Shown: positions 1 to 14,200 of the stretch, in pieces
Position numbering within the stretch: the stretch's first letter is position 1
Layout of the letters: the number at the start of each line of letters is the position of its first letter
NCBI RefSeq assembly: GCF_029407905.1
Contig: NW_026577928.1
Span: 1,116,001-1,180,000, forward strand
Source: Bubalus kerabau
Taxonomy: Eukaryota; Chordata; Mammalia; Artiodactyla; Bovidae
Length of the DNA: 64,000 nt
Direction: 5' to 3'
Program-made: the position numbers and the translations under genes
Notes under the pieces: generated by a model
Told to the model about the DNA's origin: nothing
Databases searched by the model: none
Seen by the model: the letters and a program-made list of their open reading frames with translations, nothing else

Positions 1-3000
1 TACGATGGGGAATACAGGTTTCCTCTTGTGTTGGCCCAGGGAAGTCCAATCTTCCATTCGAGTTGCAAGTGAGAGCTGGAGATTGCTCTCGAGTCACTGC
101 AGGGCAAAATAGAGCTCATCTAGGTTTGTGTCCAGGACCGAGTTTTTCTCTCCAGGGGCGACAGGGATCTCGGGGTTGCATTCCAGACTCACCCGGGGAG
201 TCAGGCCTCGTCTCGAAGGGAATGAATGGACTCCGCTCTCCTCTCGAGTCGCGACGGGTATCCCTTGGAGCCCAAGAGTGGCCTAAATGGAGTTAAGCCT
301 CCTGTGGAGTTTGGAGAGAGGACTCGGGATTGCTCTCTAGGCCATGCAGGAAAAGAAGGCCCTCATCTCGCGATGACGGGGGCGTCTCGTGGGTTTTCTC
401 AAGGTGCAGTGCCTGGTTAGGGTTTCTCACGAGATAGGACGGAGAGCTCAGGGAGACTCCTGTGGTGCCACGGAAGTCAGGTCTCCATGGACGTGGCGTG
501 GGGGAGCGCCTCATTGCTCTCGAGTCATGGTAGGGGAATCAAGCCTCAAGATGCTTCGAAGAAGAACTCTCGAGGTCTTTCTCGGGGTGTGGCAGGAAAC
601 CCTGGGTTCCCTCGACTTGTGCCCATGACCTCAGGGAGCTTAGCGGGGTTCCTCTGAGAAGTCAGGGATACTGTGGAGTTGAGAGGGGCTTCTCGGGACA
701 TCACAGGGACTGGTGCAATTGAAGAGGACCTAATCTCGGATTGAGGCAGTAACGTCAGGGTTCCTCTCCATTTCTGACTCGGATAGCAGGGTCCCTGCAG
801 AGTTGGGACAGGAGAGTCAGACCTCGTCTTGTGTGGAGTAATGGAACTCCGCTTGCCTCTCGAGTTGTTCACGGGACGACAGGCCACCTGTCGAGTTGTA
901 TGTGGAACCTGCGGTTTTGGGGGACGATGCACAGGGGTGTCAGTGCCCCTTCGTGTTGTGCCTTCATCCACAGGGTTACCTTCGAAGAGGTGACCGGGCA
1001 TCGGGATCTTATCAATAGTGGACCAGGAAATCGGGGTCTTTCGGCATGTGGCACAACCCACGAGGCTACGTCTCGACTTCCCTCGTGAGACTGGCCTCAT
1101 CCTGAGGTTCGCCGGGAAGTCTGGGAACCCCTTCCAGACAAAGCAGGGGAATCGACCCTCCTGTCGCCATCATGAGGGGAGAAGAGGCTCAGCTGAAGCG
1201 ATGCTGGGAACCTCCATGTTCTCCTCGAGTGAGACCGGGGTGTCAGGGAAATTTGGGGGTCGCATCAAGGGTGCCAAGTACCGTTTCACACTTCAAGCCG
1301 GAACATGGGACTTCCCTGGAGACGCTATAGCTGACAGGGGCCTCATATTTCGATGACGGAGGAGCCACGTTGTTTTTTTCCAGTTGCCGCGGGATTCTCG
1401 AATTACAATGGGGAATACAGGCTTCCTCTTGTGTTGGCCCAGGGAAGTCCAATCATCCATTCGAGTTGCGAGGGAGAGCTGGGGATTGCACTTGAGTCAA
1501 TGCAGGACAAAAAAGACCTCATTTAGGCTTGTGTCCAGGACCGAGTTTTCCTCTACAGGGGCGACACGGATCTCGGGATCCGATTCCAGACTCACCCAAG
1601 TAGTCAGGCCTCGGCTCGAGGGGAAGCAACGGACTCTGCTCTCCTCTAGAGTAGCGACGTGTATCTCTTGGAGGCTACTGAGTGGCCTAAAGGGAGTCAG
1701 GCCTCCAGTGGAGTTTGGAGAGTGGACTCGGGATTGCTCTCTAGGTCATGTAGGAAAAGAAGGCCCTCATCTTACGATGATGGGGGCGTCTCGTGAGTTT
1801 TCTCGAGCGGCGGTGCCAGTGTGGGGTTTTCATGAGGTAGGACGGGGAGCGCAGGGAGCCTCTCGTGTGGCGCCAGGGAAGTTAGGTTTCAATGGGCGTG
1901 GCGAGGGGAATGCGTCATTGCTCTCCAGTCATGGTAGGGTATCGGGCCTCAAGACGCGGTAAAGAAGGACTCTCGAGGTCTTTCTCAGAATGCAGCAGGA
2001 AACCCTGGGTTCACTCGACTTGTGCCAGTGACCACAGAGAGCTTCTGAGGGTGCCTCTGAGAATCAGGGATACTGTGGAGTTTTAGGGGCCTCTCGGGAC
2101 TCCACTGGGTATGGCGCAATGGAAGAGGGCCTCATTTCGAGTTGATGCAGGAACGTCAGGTTTCATCTACATTTCTGACTCCGATCGCACGGTCCCTGCA
2201 GAGTTGGGAAAGGAGAGTCAGGCCTTCTCTTGTGTGGAGGAACGGAACTCCGCATGCCTCTCTAGTTCTTCAAGGGATGACAGGACACTTGTCGATCTGT
2301 GTTTGGAATCTGCGTGTTTTTCCGTACTATGCATGGGGATGTCAGTACCCCTTCGTGTTGTGCATTCATCCACAGGTTTGCTTTCGAAGAGGTGTCCTGG
2401 CATCGGGTTCTTGTTAAGAGTGGACCGGGAAATCGGGGTCTTTCCGCATGTGGCACCACCCACCAGGCTACGTCTCGAATTTCCTAGTGAGACCGGCCTC
2501 ATCCTGAGGTGCGCCGGGAAGGTCGGAACCCCTTGCAGACAAAGCAGGGGAATCGACCCTCCTGTCTCGATCAGGAGGGGAGAAGGGGCACAGATGAGGT
2601 GATGCCGGGAACCTCGGTGTTCCCCTCCAGTGAGACCAGTGTGTTGGGGAACTTTTGGGGTCGCATCAAAGGTGCCAAGTACCGTATCGCACTTCAAGAT
2701 GGAACGTAAGACTTCTTTTGAGACGCTGTAGCGGCAATGGCCGCATCTTGCGATGAAGAGGGAACGACGTGGTTTTTCTCGAGTTGTGGCGGGATTCTTG
2801 AGTTACAACGGGAAATTCAGGCTTCCTCTTCTGTTGGCCCAGGGAAGTCCAGTCTTCCATTCGAGTTGCGAGGGAGAGTTGGGGATTGCTCTCGAGTCAC
2901 TGCAGGAAAAAAGAGACCTCATCTAGGCTTGTGTCCAGGACCTAATGTTTCTCTCCAGGGGCGACAGGGATCTCCGGTTCACATATCAGACACACCCGAG

Positions 3001-6000
3001 GAGCCAGGCCTCGCCTCGAGGGGAAGGAAAAGACTCCGCTCTCCTCTCGAGTCGCGACGGGTATGTCTTGGAGTCCACTGAGTGACCAAAAGGGAGTCAA
3101 GCCTACTGTGGAGTTTGGAGAGAGGACTCGGGATTGCTCTCCAGGCCATGCTAGAAAAGAAGGCCGTCATGTCGCGAAAATGGGGGCGTCTCGTGGGTTT
3201 TCTCTATCTGTGGCGCCAGTGTTTGGTTTCTCACGAGGTATGACGGGGAGCTCAGGGAGCCTCTCGTGTGGCGCCAGGGAAGTCAGGGCTTCATGAGTGT
3301 AGCAGAGGGAGCGCGTCATTGCCCTCGAGTCATGGTAGGGGAATCAGGCCTCAAAATGCGTTGAAGAAGGACTCTTGAGTTCTTTCTATGGTGGCGGCAG
3401 TAAACCCTGGGTTCACTCGAATTGTGCTGGTGCCTCAGGGAGCTTCTCAGGGTGCCTCTGAGAAGTCAGGGATATTGTGGAGCTGGGACGCGTCTCTCGG
3501 GACTCCACTGGGTTTCGTGCAATGGAAGAGGTCCTAATCTCGAGTGGAGGCAGGAACCTCAGTGTTCCTCTCGTGACTTCACTGGCGCTGGTCTGATTCG
3601 GATCGCAAAGCCCCTGCAGAGTTGGGACAGGAGAGTCAGGCATCGTCTTGTGTAGAGGAATGAAACCCCACTTGCCTCTCGAGTTCTTCAGGGGTGACAA
3701 GCCACTTGTTGAGCTGTATGTGGAACCTTCGGGTTTTTCCGGACGATGCACGAGGGTGTCAGTGCCCCTTTGTGTTGTGCCTTCATCCACAGGGTTGCCT
3801 TCGAAGAGGTGTCCAGGCATCGGGTTCTTATCAAGAGCGTACCGGGAAATCATAGTCTTTTGGCATGTGGTACCACCCACGAGCTACGTCTCGAATTTCC
3901 TCGTGAGACTGGCCTCATCCTGAAGTGCCCCGTGAAGGTCGGGAACCCCTTACTAACAAAGCAGGGGAAGTGACCCTCCTATCACGAACAGGAGGGGAGA
4001 AGGGGCTCAGATAAACTGGTGCCGGGAACCTCGGTGTTCACCTCGAGTGAGACCAATATTTCGGTGAACTTTTGGGGTCACATGAAGGGTGTCAAGTATC
4101 GTTTTGCACTTCAAGACGGAACGTGGGGCTTTTCTTGAGAAGCTGTAGCGGGCAAGGGCCTCATCTTGTGATGACGAGGGAACCAAGTGCTTTTTCTCGA
4201 TTTGCGGCGGGATTCTCGAGTAACAAGGGGAATTCAGGCTTCCTCTTGTGTTGGCCCAGGGAAGTCCAATCTTCCATTCGAGTTGTCAGGGAGAGAGGGG
4301 GATTGCTCTCGAGTTACAGAAGGGCAAAAGAGACCTCATCTAGGCTTGTTTCCAGGACCTAATGTTCCTCTCCAGGGGAGACAGGGATCTCGGGGTTGCA
4401 TTCCAGACCCACCTGGTGAGTCAGGCCTTGTCTCGAGGGGAAGCAAAGGACTCCATTCTCCTCTCGAGTCGCGACGGGTATCTCTTGGAGCCCACTCAGT
4501 GGCCTAAAGGGAGTCAAGCCTCCTGTGGAGTTTGGAAAGAGGATTCGGGATTCCTCTCCAGGCCATGCAGGAAAAGAAGACCCTCATCTCGCGATGACAG
4601 GGGCGTATGGTGAGTTTTCTCAAGCTGCGACGTCAGTGTGGGGTTTCTCACGAGGTACGACAGGGAGCTCAGGGAGCCTCTCTTATGGCGCCAGGGAAGT
4701 CAGGTCTCCATGTGCGTGGCGAGGGGGTGCGTGTCATTTCTATAGAGCCATGGAAGCAGATTCGGGCTTCAAGACACGTTGAAGTAGGACTCTCGAGGTC
4801 TTTTTCCCATTGTGGCAGGAAACCCTGGGTTCCCTCGACATGTGCCAGTGACCTCATGGAGCTTCTCCGGGTGCCTCTGAGAAGTCAGGGGTACTGTGGA
4901 GTTGGGAGGGGCCTCTCTGGACTCCACTGGGTTTGGTGCAATGGATGAGAGCCTCATCTCGAGTGGAGGCAGGAACCTCATGTTTCCTCTCCTGGGTTTC
5001 CTGTCGCTGGTACTGACTCGGATCGCAGTTTCCCTGCAGAGTTGGTACAGAAAATCAGGTCTCGTCTTGTGTGGAGGAATGGAACTCCACTTGCCTGTCG
5101 AGTTGTTCACGGGGTGACAGACCACTTGTTGAACTGTGTTTGTAACCTGCGGGTTTTTCTGGACGATGCACGGGGGTGTCAGTGCCCCTTCGTGTTGTGC
5201 TTTCATCCACAGGTTTTCCTTCGTAAAGGTGTCAGGGCATCACGTTCTTATCAAGAGCAGACCGGGAAATCGGGGTCTTTCGGCTTGTGGCACCACCCAC
5301 GAGGCTATGTCTCGAATTTCCTCGTGAGACCTGCCTCATCCTTAGGCACGCTGGAAAGGTCGGGAACCCCTTCCAGACATAGCAGGGGAATCGACACTCC
5401 TGTCGCGATCACGAGGGGAGAAGGAGCTCAAATGAAGTGGTTCCGGGAACCTCGGTGTTCCTTTCGAGTGAGACCGGTATGTCGGGGAATTTTGAGATTG
5501 CATCAAGGGTGCCAAGTACCGTTTCGCACTTCAAGACAGAAAGTGGGACTTCTCTTGAGTCGCTGTAGCGGGCAAGGGCCTCATCTAGCGCTGATGGGGG
5601 AACCACGTGGATTTTCTCGAGTTTCGGCGGGATTCTCGAGTTACGATGTCGAATTCAGGCTTCCAATTGTATTGGCCCAGGGAAGTCCAATCTTCAATTT
5701 GATTTGCGAGGGAGAGCTGGCGATTGCTCTCTAGTAACTGCAGTGCAAAATAGACCTCATCTAGGCTTGTGTCCAGGACCGAGTTTTCCTCTCCAGGTGT
5801 GACAGGAACTCGGGGTTGCATTCCAGACTCACACGGGGAGTCAGGCCTCGTCTCGAGGGGAAGCAAAGGACTCTGCTCTCCCTTCAGGTCCTGACAGGTA
5901 TCTCTTGGAGCCAACTGAGAGGCCTAAAGAGAGTCAAGCCTCCTGTGGAGTCTGGAGAGAGGACTCGGTATTGCTCTCCATGCCAGGCAGGAAACAAGTC

Positions 6001-6350
6001 CCTCATCTCGTGATGACGGGGGCATATCGTGGGTTTTCTCGAGCTGTGGTGCCTGAATGGGGTTTCCGAAGAGGTACGATGGGGAGCTCAGGGAGACTCT
6101 CTTCAGGAGTCAGGGAAGTCAGGTCTCCATGCGCATGGCGATGGGGAGCGGGTCTTTGCTCTAGAGTCATGGTAGGGGAATCGGGCCTCAAGACGCGCCG
6201 AAGGACTCTCAAGGTCTTTCTCGGGTCGCAGCAGGAAACCCTGGGTTCCCTGGACTTGAGCCGGTGACCTCAGGTAGATTTCAAAGGTGCCTCTGAGAAT
6301 TCAAGGATACTGCGGAGTTGGGAGGTGCCTCTCGCGACTCATCTGGGTTT
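1..6350. repeat. Satellite I-like tandem array, left flank block (divergent ~1.4-kb monomers)
   Basis: Tandem copies of a ~1.4-kb monomer. The landmark TTGGAGAGAGG or its variants recurs at 311, 1715, 3115, 4532 and 5952, giving spacings of 1404, 1400, 1417 and 1420 bp. The monomer is built of shorter degenerate sub-repeats in which CTCGAG and TCGAGTTGCG recur many times. Two monomers keep an EcoRI site at the same phase (4230 and 5651), as expected for bovine satellite I, which is known as an EcoRI repeat of about 1.4 kb. Compared with the core, these copies have many small indels and CpG-to-TpG/CpA changes, so all open frames are short. The family name rests on remembered features of the 1.715 satellite, not on an alignment. 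Confidence 0.85.
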
Positions 6351-7052
6351 GGTGCAATGGAAGAGGGCCTCACCTCGAGGGGAGACAGGAACCTCAGGAT
6401 TCCTCTCCGTTTCGGACTCCGACCACAGGGTCCCTGCAGAGTTGGGACAGGAGAGTCAGTCCTCGTCTTGTCTGAGGAAGGGAAGCCCGCTGGCCTCTCG
6501 AGTTGCTCAGGGGGTCTCAGGCCCCTCGTCGAGCTGTGTGTGGAACCCGCGGGTCTTTGCGGACGATGCCCGGTGGTGGCAGTGCCCCTTCGTGTTGTGC
6601 CTTCACCCACAGGGTTGCCTTCGAAGAGGGGTCCGGGCCTCGGGTCCTTCTCAAGGGCGGAGCGGGGAATCGGGGGCGTTCGGCATGTGGCACCACCCAC
6701 GTGGCTCGTCTCGAATTTCCTCGTGAGACCGGCCTCATCCTGAGGTGCACCGGGAAGGCCGGGAACACCTTCCAGACCACGCAGGGGAATCGCCTCTCCT
6801 GTCGCGATCAGGAGGGGAGAAGGGGCTCAGAGGAAGCGGTGCCGGGACCCTCGGTGTTCCCCTCGGGGCAACCCGGCGTGTCGGGGGACTCTTGGGGGTC
6901 GCAGGAAGGCTGTCAGGGACCGTTTCGCCCTTCAGGGCGGAACGGGGGACTTCCCTTGAGACGCCGTGGCGGGCAAGGGCCTCATCTTGCCAAGAGGTGG
7001 GAACCACGTGGTTTTTCTCGAGTTGCGGCGGCATTCTCGAGTTACGACGGGG

Positions 7053-10000
7053 ATCTCAGCCTTCCCCTTGGGTTGGCCCTGGGAAGCCCAATCTTCCCCT
7101 CGGGTTGCGAGGGAAAGATGGCGGTTGCGCTCGAGTCACTGCAGGGCCGAAGAGACCTCACCTAGGCGTGTGTCCGGGACCTACTCTTCCTCTCCAGGGA
7201 AGGCAGGGATCTCGGGGTTGCATTCCAGGCTCCCCCGGGGAGTCAGGCCTCGTCTCGAGGGGAAGCCAAGGACTCCGCTCTCCTCTCGAGTCGCGACGCG
7301 GGTCTCTTGGAGCCCCCTGAGCGGCCTCAAGGGAGTCCAGCCTCCTCTTCCGTTTGGAGAGAGGACCCGGGATTGCTCTCCAGGCCATGCAGGAAGAGAA
7401 GGCCCTCAGCTCGCGAGGACGGGGGCGTCTCAGGGGTTTCCTCGAGCTGCGGCGCCCGTGGGGGTTTTCTCCCGAGGCACGACGAGGATCTCAGGGAGCC
7501 TCTCGTGCGGCGCCAGGGAAGTCAGGTCTCCATGCGCGTGGCGAGGGGGAGCGCGTCCTGGCTCTCGAGTCACGGGAGGGGACTAGGGCCTCGAGACGCG
7601 TTGAAGAAGGACTCTCGAGGTCTTTCTCGGGGGGCGGTGGGAAACCCTTGTTTCCCTGGCCTTCTGCCGGGGACCTTAGGGAACTTCCCAGGGTGCCTCT
7701 GAGAGGCGAGGGATCCAGTGGAGGTGGCGGGGCCCCTCGGGACTCCGCTGGGTCTGGCGCAACGGAAGAGGGCCTCACCTCGAGGGGAGGCAGGCACCTC
7801 AGGCTTCCTCTCCGTTTCGGACTACGACCGCAGGGTCCCTGCAGAGTTGCGACAGGAGAGTCAGGCCTCGTCTTGTCTGAGGAAGGGAACCCCGCTGGCC
7901 TCTCGAGTTGCTCAGGGGGTCTAAGGCCCCTCGGCGAGCTGTGTGTGGAACCCGCGGGTCTTTGCGGACGATGCACGGGGGTGGCAGTGCCCCTTCGTGT
8001 TGTGCCTTCACCCACAGGGTTGCCTTCGAAGAGGTGTCCGGGCCTCGGTTCCTTCTCATGAGTGGACCGGGGAATCGGGGGCGTTCGGCATGTGGCACCA
8101 CCCACGTGGCTCGTCTCGAATTTCCTCGTGAGACCGGCCTCATCCTGAGGTGCGCCGGGAAGGCCGGGAACCCCTTCCAGACCACGCAGGGGAATCGCCT
8201 CTCCTGTAGCGATCAGGAGGGGAGAAGGGGCTCAGAGAAAGCGGTGCCGGGATCCTCGGTGTTCCCCTCGGGGGACCTCGGCGTGTCGGGGGACTTTTGG
8301 GGGTCGCAGGAAGGCTGTCAGGGACCGTTTCGCCCTTCAGGGCGGAACGGGAGACTTCCCTTGAGACGCCGTCGCGGGCAAGGGCCTCATCTTGCCAAGA
8401 GGTGGGAACCACGTGGTTTTTCTCGAGTTGCGGCGGCATTCTCGTGTTACGCTGGGGATCTCAGCCTTCCCCTTGGGTTGGCCCTGGGAAGCCCAATCTT
8501 CCCCTCGGGTTGCGAGGGAAAGCTGGGGGTTGCGCTCGAGTCACTGCAGGGCCGAAGAGACCTCACCTAGGCGTGTGTCCGGGACCTAATATTCCTCTCC
8601 AGGGAAGGCAGGGATCTCGGGGTTGCATTCCAGGCTCCCCCGGGGAGTCAGGCTTCGTCTCGAGGGGACGCCAAGGACTCCGCTCTCCTCTCGAGTCGCC
8701 ACGCGGATCTCTTGGAGCCCCCTGAGCGGCCTCAAGGGAGTCCAGCCTCCTCTTCCGTTTGGAGAGAGGACCTGGGATTGCTCTCCAGGCCATGCAGGAA
8801 AAGAAGGCCCTCAGATCGCGAGGACGGGGGCGTCTCCGGGGTTTCCTCGAGCTGCGGCGCCCGTGGGGGTTTTCTTCCGAGGCACGACGAGGATCTCAGG
8901 GAGCCTCTCGTGCGGCGCCAGGGAAGTCAGGTCTCCGTGCGCGTGGCGAGGGGGAGCGCGTCCTGGCTCTCGAGTCACGGGAGGGGACTAGGGCCTCGAG
9001 ACGCGTTGAAGAAGGACTCTCGAGGTCTTTCTCGGGGGGCGGCGGGAAACCCTCGTGTCCCTCGTCTTCTGCCGGGGACCTTAGGGAACTTGCCAGGGTG
9101 CCTCTGAGAGGCGAGGGATCCTGTGGAGGTGGCGGGGCCCCTCGGGACTCCGCTGGGTCTGGCGCGACGGAAGAGGGCCTCACCTCGAGGGGAGGCAGGA
9201 ACCTCAGGCTTCCTCTCCGTTTCGGACTCCGACCGCAGGGTCCCTGCAGAGTTGGCACAGGAGAGTCAGGCCTCGTCTTGTCTGAGGAAGGGAACCCCGC
9301 TGGCCTCTCGAGTTGCTCAGGGGGTCTCAGGCCCCTCGTCGAGCTGTGTGTGGAACCCGCGGGTCTTTGCGGACGATGCACGGGGGTGGCAGTGCCCCTT
9401 CGTGTTGTGCCTTCCCCCACAGGGTTGCCTTCGAAGAGGGGTCCGGGCCTCGGGTCCTTCTCAAGGGCGGACCGGGGAATCGGGAGCGTTCGGCATGTGG
9501 CCCCACCCACGTGGCTTGTCTCGAATTTCCTCGTGAGACCGGCCTCATCCTGAGGTGCGCCGGGAAGGCCGGGAACCCCTTCCAGACCACGCAGGGGAAT
9601 CGCCTCTCCTGTCGCGATCAGGAGGGGAGAAGGGGCTCAGAGGAAGCGGTGCCGGGACCCTCGGTGTTCCCCTCGAGGGAACCCGGCGTGTCGGGGGACT
9701 TTTGGGGGTCGCAGGAAGGCTGTCAGGGACCGTTTCGCCCTTCAGGGAGGAACAGGGGACTTCCCTTGAGACGCCGTGGCGGGCAAGGGCCTCATCTTGC
9801 CAAGAGGTGGGAACCACGTGGTTTTTCTCGAGTTGCGGCGGGATTCTCGAGTTACGACGGGGATCTCAGCCTTCCCCTTGGGTTGGCCCTGGGAAGCCCA
9901 ATCTTCCCCTCGGGTTGCGAGGGAAAGCTGGGGGTTGCGCTCGAGTCACCGCAGGGCCGAAGAGACCTCACCTAGGCGTGTGTCCGGGACCTAATATTCC

Positions 10001-11267
10001 TCTCCAGGGAAGGCAGGGATCTCGGGGTTGCATTCCAGGCTCCCCCGGGGAGTCAGGCCTAGTCTCGAGGGGAAGCCAAGGACTCCGCTCTCCTCTCGAG
10101 TCGCGACGCGGGTCTCCTGGAGCCCCCTGAGCGGCCTCAAGGGAGTCCAGCCTCCTCTTCCGTTTGGAGAGAGGACCCGGGATTGCTCTCCAGGCCATGC
10201 AGGAAGAGAAGGCCCTCAGCTCGCGAGGACGGGGGCGTCTCAGGGGTTTCCTCGAGCTGCGGCGCCCGTGGGGGTTTTCTCCCGAGGCACGACGAGGATC
10301 TCAGGGAGCCTCTCGTGCGGCGCCAGGGAAGTCAGGTCTCCGTGCGCGTGGCGAGGGGGAGCGCGTCCTGGCTCTCGAGTCACGGGAGGGGAATAGGGCC
10401 TCGAGACGCGTTGAAGAAGGACTCTCGAGGTCTTTCTCGGGGGGCGGCGGGAAACCCTCGTGTCCCTCGCCTTCTGCCGGGGACCTTAGGGAACTTCCCA
10501 GGGTGCCTCTGAGAGGCGAGGGATCCTGTGGAGGTGGCGGGGCCCCTCGGGACTCCGCTGGGTCTGGCGCGACGGAAGAGGGCCTCACCTCGAGGGGTGG
10601 CAGGAACCTCAGGCTTCCTCTCCGTTTCGGACTCCGACCGCAGGGTCCCTGCAGAGTTGGGACAGGAGAATCAGGCCTCGTCTTGTCTGAGGAAGGGAAC
10701 CCCGCCGGCCTCTCGAGTTGCTCAGGGGGTCTCAGGCCCCTCGTCGAGCTGTGTGTGGAACCCGCGGGTCTTTGCGGACGATGCACGGGTGTGGCAGTGC
10801 CCCTTCGTGTTGTGCCTTCCCCCACAGGGTTGCCTTCAAAGAGGGGTCTGGGCTTCGGGTCCTTCTCAAGGGCGGACCGGGGAATCGGGGGCGTTCGGCA
10901 TGTGGCCCCACCCACGTGGCTCGTCTCGAATTTCCTCGTGAGACCGGCCTCATCCTGAGGTGCGCCGGGAAGGCCGGGAACCCCTTCCAGACCACGCAGG
11001 GGAATCGCCTCTCCTGTCGCGATCAGGAGGGGAGAAGGGGCTCAGAGGAAGCGGTGCCGGGACCCTCGGTGTTCCCCTCGAGGGAACCCGGCGTGTCGGG
11101 GGACTTTTGGGGGTCGCAGGAAGGCTGTCAGGGACCGTTTCGCCCTTCAGGGAGGAACAGGGGACTTCCCTTGAGACGCCGTGGCGGGCAAGGGCCTCAT
11201 CTTGCCAAGAGGTGGGAACCACCTGGTTTTTCTCGAGTTGAGGCGGAATTCTCGAGTTACGACGGAG
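7053..11267. repeat. Three-monomer higher-order unit, copy 1
   Basis: A trimer of core monomers, 4215 bp long, matched by the next 4215 bp. Private variants shared with copy 2 include AGATGGCGG at 7117 (most copies have AGCTGGGGG), CTACTCTTCC near 7180 (others CTAATATTCC), and GGGATCCTCGG near 8250. The only substitution I found between the copies is T9517 versus C13732. The left limit is given by mismatches at or before 7052, where GACGGGG here corresponds to GACGGAG in copy 2. Confidence 0.85.
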
Positions 11268-14200
11268 ATCTCAGCCTTCCCCTTGGGTTGGCCCTGGGAA
11301 GCCCAATCTTCCCCTCGGGTTGCGAGGGAAAGATGGCGGTTGCGCTCGAGTCACTGCAGGGCCGAAGAGACCTCACCTAGGCGTGTGTCCGGGACCTACT
11401 CTTCCTCTCCAGGGAAGGCAGGGATCTCGGGGTTGCATTCCAGGCTCCCCCGGGGAGTCAGGCCTCGTCTCGAGGGGAAGCCAAGGACTCCGCTCTCCTC
11501 TCGAGTCGCGACGCGGGTCTCTTGGAGCCCCCTGAGCGGCCTCAAGGGAGTCCAGCCTCCTCTTCCGTTTGGAGAGAGGACCCGGGATTGCTCTCCAGGC
11601 CATGCAGGAAGAGAAGGCCCTCAGCTCGCGAGGACGGGGGCGTCTCAGGGGTTTCCTCGAGCTGCGGCGCCCGTGGGGGTTTTCTCCCGAGGCACGACGA
11701 GGATCTCAGGGAGCCTCTCGTGCGGCGCCAGGGAAGTCAGGTCTCCATGCGCGTGGCGAGGGGGAGCGCGTCCTGGCTCTCGAGTCACGGGAGGGGACTA
11801 GGGCCTCGAGACGCGTTGAAGAAGGACTCTCGAGGTCTTTCTCGGGGGGCGGTGGGAAACCCTTGTTTCCCTGGCCTTCTGCCGGGGACCTTAGGGAACT
11901 TCCCAGGGTGCCTCTGAGAGGCGAGGGATCCAGTGGAGGTGGCGGGGCCCCTCGGGACTCCGCTGGGTCTGGCGCAACGGAAGAGGGCCTCACCTCGAGG
12001 GGAGGCAGGCACCTCAGGCTTCCTCTCCGTTTCGGACTACGACCGCAGGGTCCCTGCAGAGTTGCGACAGGAGAGTCAGGCCTCGTCTTGTCTGAGGAAG
12101 GGAACCCCGCTGGCCTCTCGAGTTGCTCAGGGGGTCTAAGGCCCCTCGGCGAGCTGTGTGTGGAACCCGCGGGTCTTTGCGGACGATGCACGGGGGTGGC
12201 AGTGCCCCTTCGTGTTGTGCCTTCACCCACAGGGTTGCCTTCGAAGAGGTGTCCGGGCCTCGGTTCCTTCTCATGAGTGGACCGGGGAATCGGGGGCGTT
12301 CGGCATGTGGCACCACCCACGTGGCTCGTCTCGAATTTCCTCGTGAGACCGGCCTCATCCTGAGGTGCGCCGGGAAGGCCGGGAACCCCTTCCAGACCAC
12401 GCAGGGGAATCGCCTCTCCTGTAGCGATCAGGAGGGGAGAAGGGGCTCAGAGAAAGCGGTGCCGGGATCCTCGGTGTTCCCCTCGGGGGACCTCGGCGTG
12501 TCGGGGGACTTTTGGGGGTCGCAGGAAGGCTGTCAGGGACCGTTTCGCCCTTCAGGGCGGAACGGGAGACTTCCCTTGAGACGCCGTCGCGGGCAAGGGC
12601 CTCATCTTGCCAAGAGGTGGGAACCACGTGGTTTTTCTCGAGTTGCGGCGGCATTCTCGTGTTACGCTGGGGATCTCAGCCTTCCCCTTGGGTTGGCCCT
12701 GGGAAGCCCAATCTTCCCCTCGGGTTGCGAGGGAAAGCTGGGGGTTGCGCTCGAGTCACTGCAGGGCCGAAGAGACCTCACCTAGGCGTGTGTCCGGGAC
12801 CTAATATTCCTCTCCAGGGAAGGCAGGGATCTCGGGGTTGCATTCCAGGCTCCCCCGGGGAGTCAGGCTTCGTCTCGAGGGGACGCCAAGGACTCCGCTC
12901 TCCTCTCGAGTCGCCACGCGGATCTCTTGGAGCCCCCTGAGCGGCCTCAAGGGAGTCCAGCCTCCTCTTCCGTTTGGAGAGAGGACCTGGGATTGCTCTC
13001 CAGGCCATGCAGGAAAAGAAGGCCCTCAGATCGCGAGGACGGGGGCGTCTCCGGGGTTTCCTCGAGCTGCGGCGCCCGTGGGGGTTTTCTTCCGAGGCAC
13101 GACGAGGATCTCAGGGAGCCTCTCGTGCGGCGCCAGGGAAGTCAGGTCTCCGTGCGCGTGGCGAGGGGGAGCGCGTCCTGGCTCTCGAGTCACGGGAGGG
13201 GACTAGGGCCTCGAGACGCGTTGAAGAAGGACTCTCGAGGTCTTTCTCGGGGGGCGGCGGGAAACCCTCGTGTCCCTCGTCTTCTGCCGGGGACCTTAGG
13301 GAACTTGCCAGGGTGCCTCTGAGAGGCGAGGGATCCTGTGGAGGTGGCGGGGCCCCTCGGGACTCCGCTGGGTCTGGCGCGACGGAAGAGGGCCTCACCT
13401 CGAGGGGAGGCAGGAACCTCAGGCTTCCTCTCCGTTTCGGACTCCGACCGCAGGGTCCCTGCAGAGTTGGCACAGGAGAGTCAGGCCTCGTCTTGTCTGA
13501 GGAAGGGAACCCCGCTGGCCTCTCGAGTTGCTCAGGGGGTCTCAGGCCCCTCGTCGAGCTGTGTGTGGAACCCGCGGGTCTTTGCGGACGATGCACGGGG
13601 GTGGCAGTGCCCCTTCGTGTTGTGCCTTCCCCCACAGGGTTGCCTTCGAAGAGGGGTCCGGGCCTCGGGTCCTTCTCAAGGGCGGACCGGGGAATCGGGA
13701 GCGTTCGGCATGTGGCCCCACCCACGTGGCTCGTCTCGAATTTCCTCGTGAGACCGGCCTCATCCTGAGGTGCGCCGGGAAGGCCGGGAACCCCTTCCAG
13801 ACCACGCAGGGGAATCGCCTCTCCTGTCGCGATCAGGAGGGGAGAAGGGGCTCAGAGGAAGCGGTGCCGGGACCCTCGGTGTTCCCCTCGAGGGAACCCG
13901 GCGTGTCGGGGGACTTTTGGGGGTCGCAGGAAGGCTGTCAGGGACCGTTTCGCCCTTCAGGGAGGAACAGGGGACTTCCCTTGAGACGCCGTGGCGGGCA
14001 AGGGCCTCATCTTGCCAAGAGGTGGGAACCACGTGGTTTTTCTCGAGTTGCGGCGGGATTCTCGAGTTACGACGGGGATCTCAGCCTTCCCCTTGGGTTG
14101 GCCCTGGGAAGCCCAATCTTCCCCTCGGGTTGCGAGGGAAAGCTGGGGGTTGCGCTCGAGTCACCGCAGGGCCGAAGAGACCTCACCTAGGCGTGTGTCC

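Noticed and set aside
8759..9553. 264-codon open frame (and its copies in nearly every core monomer) as a gene
   Set aside because: It starts at a non-ATG codon, overlaps equally long frames on the other strand, recurs once per satellite monomer and is broken in flank monomers. The predicted protein is low-complexity (Arg, Gly, Ser, Pro) with no recognisable domain.
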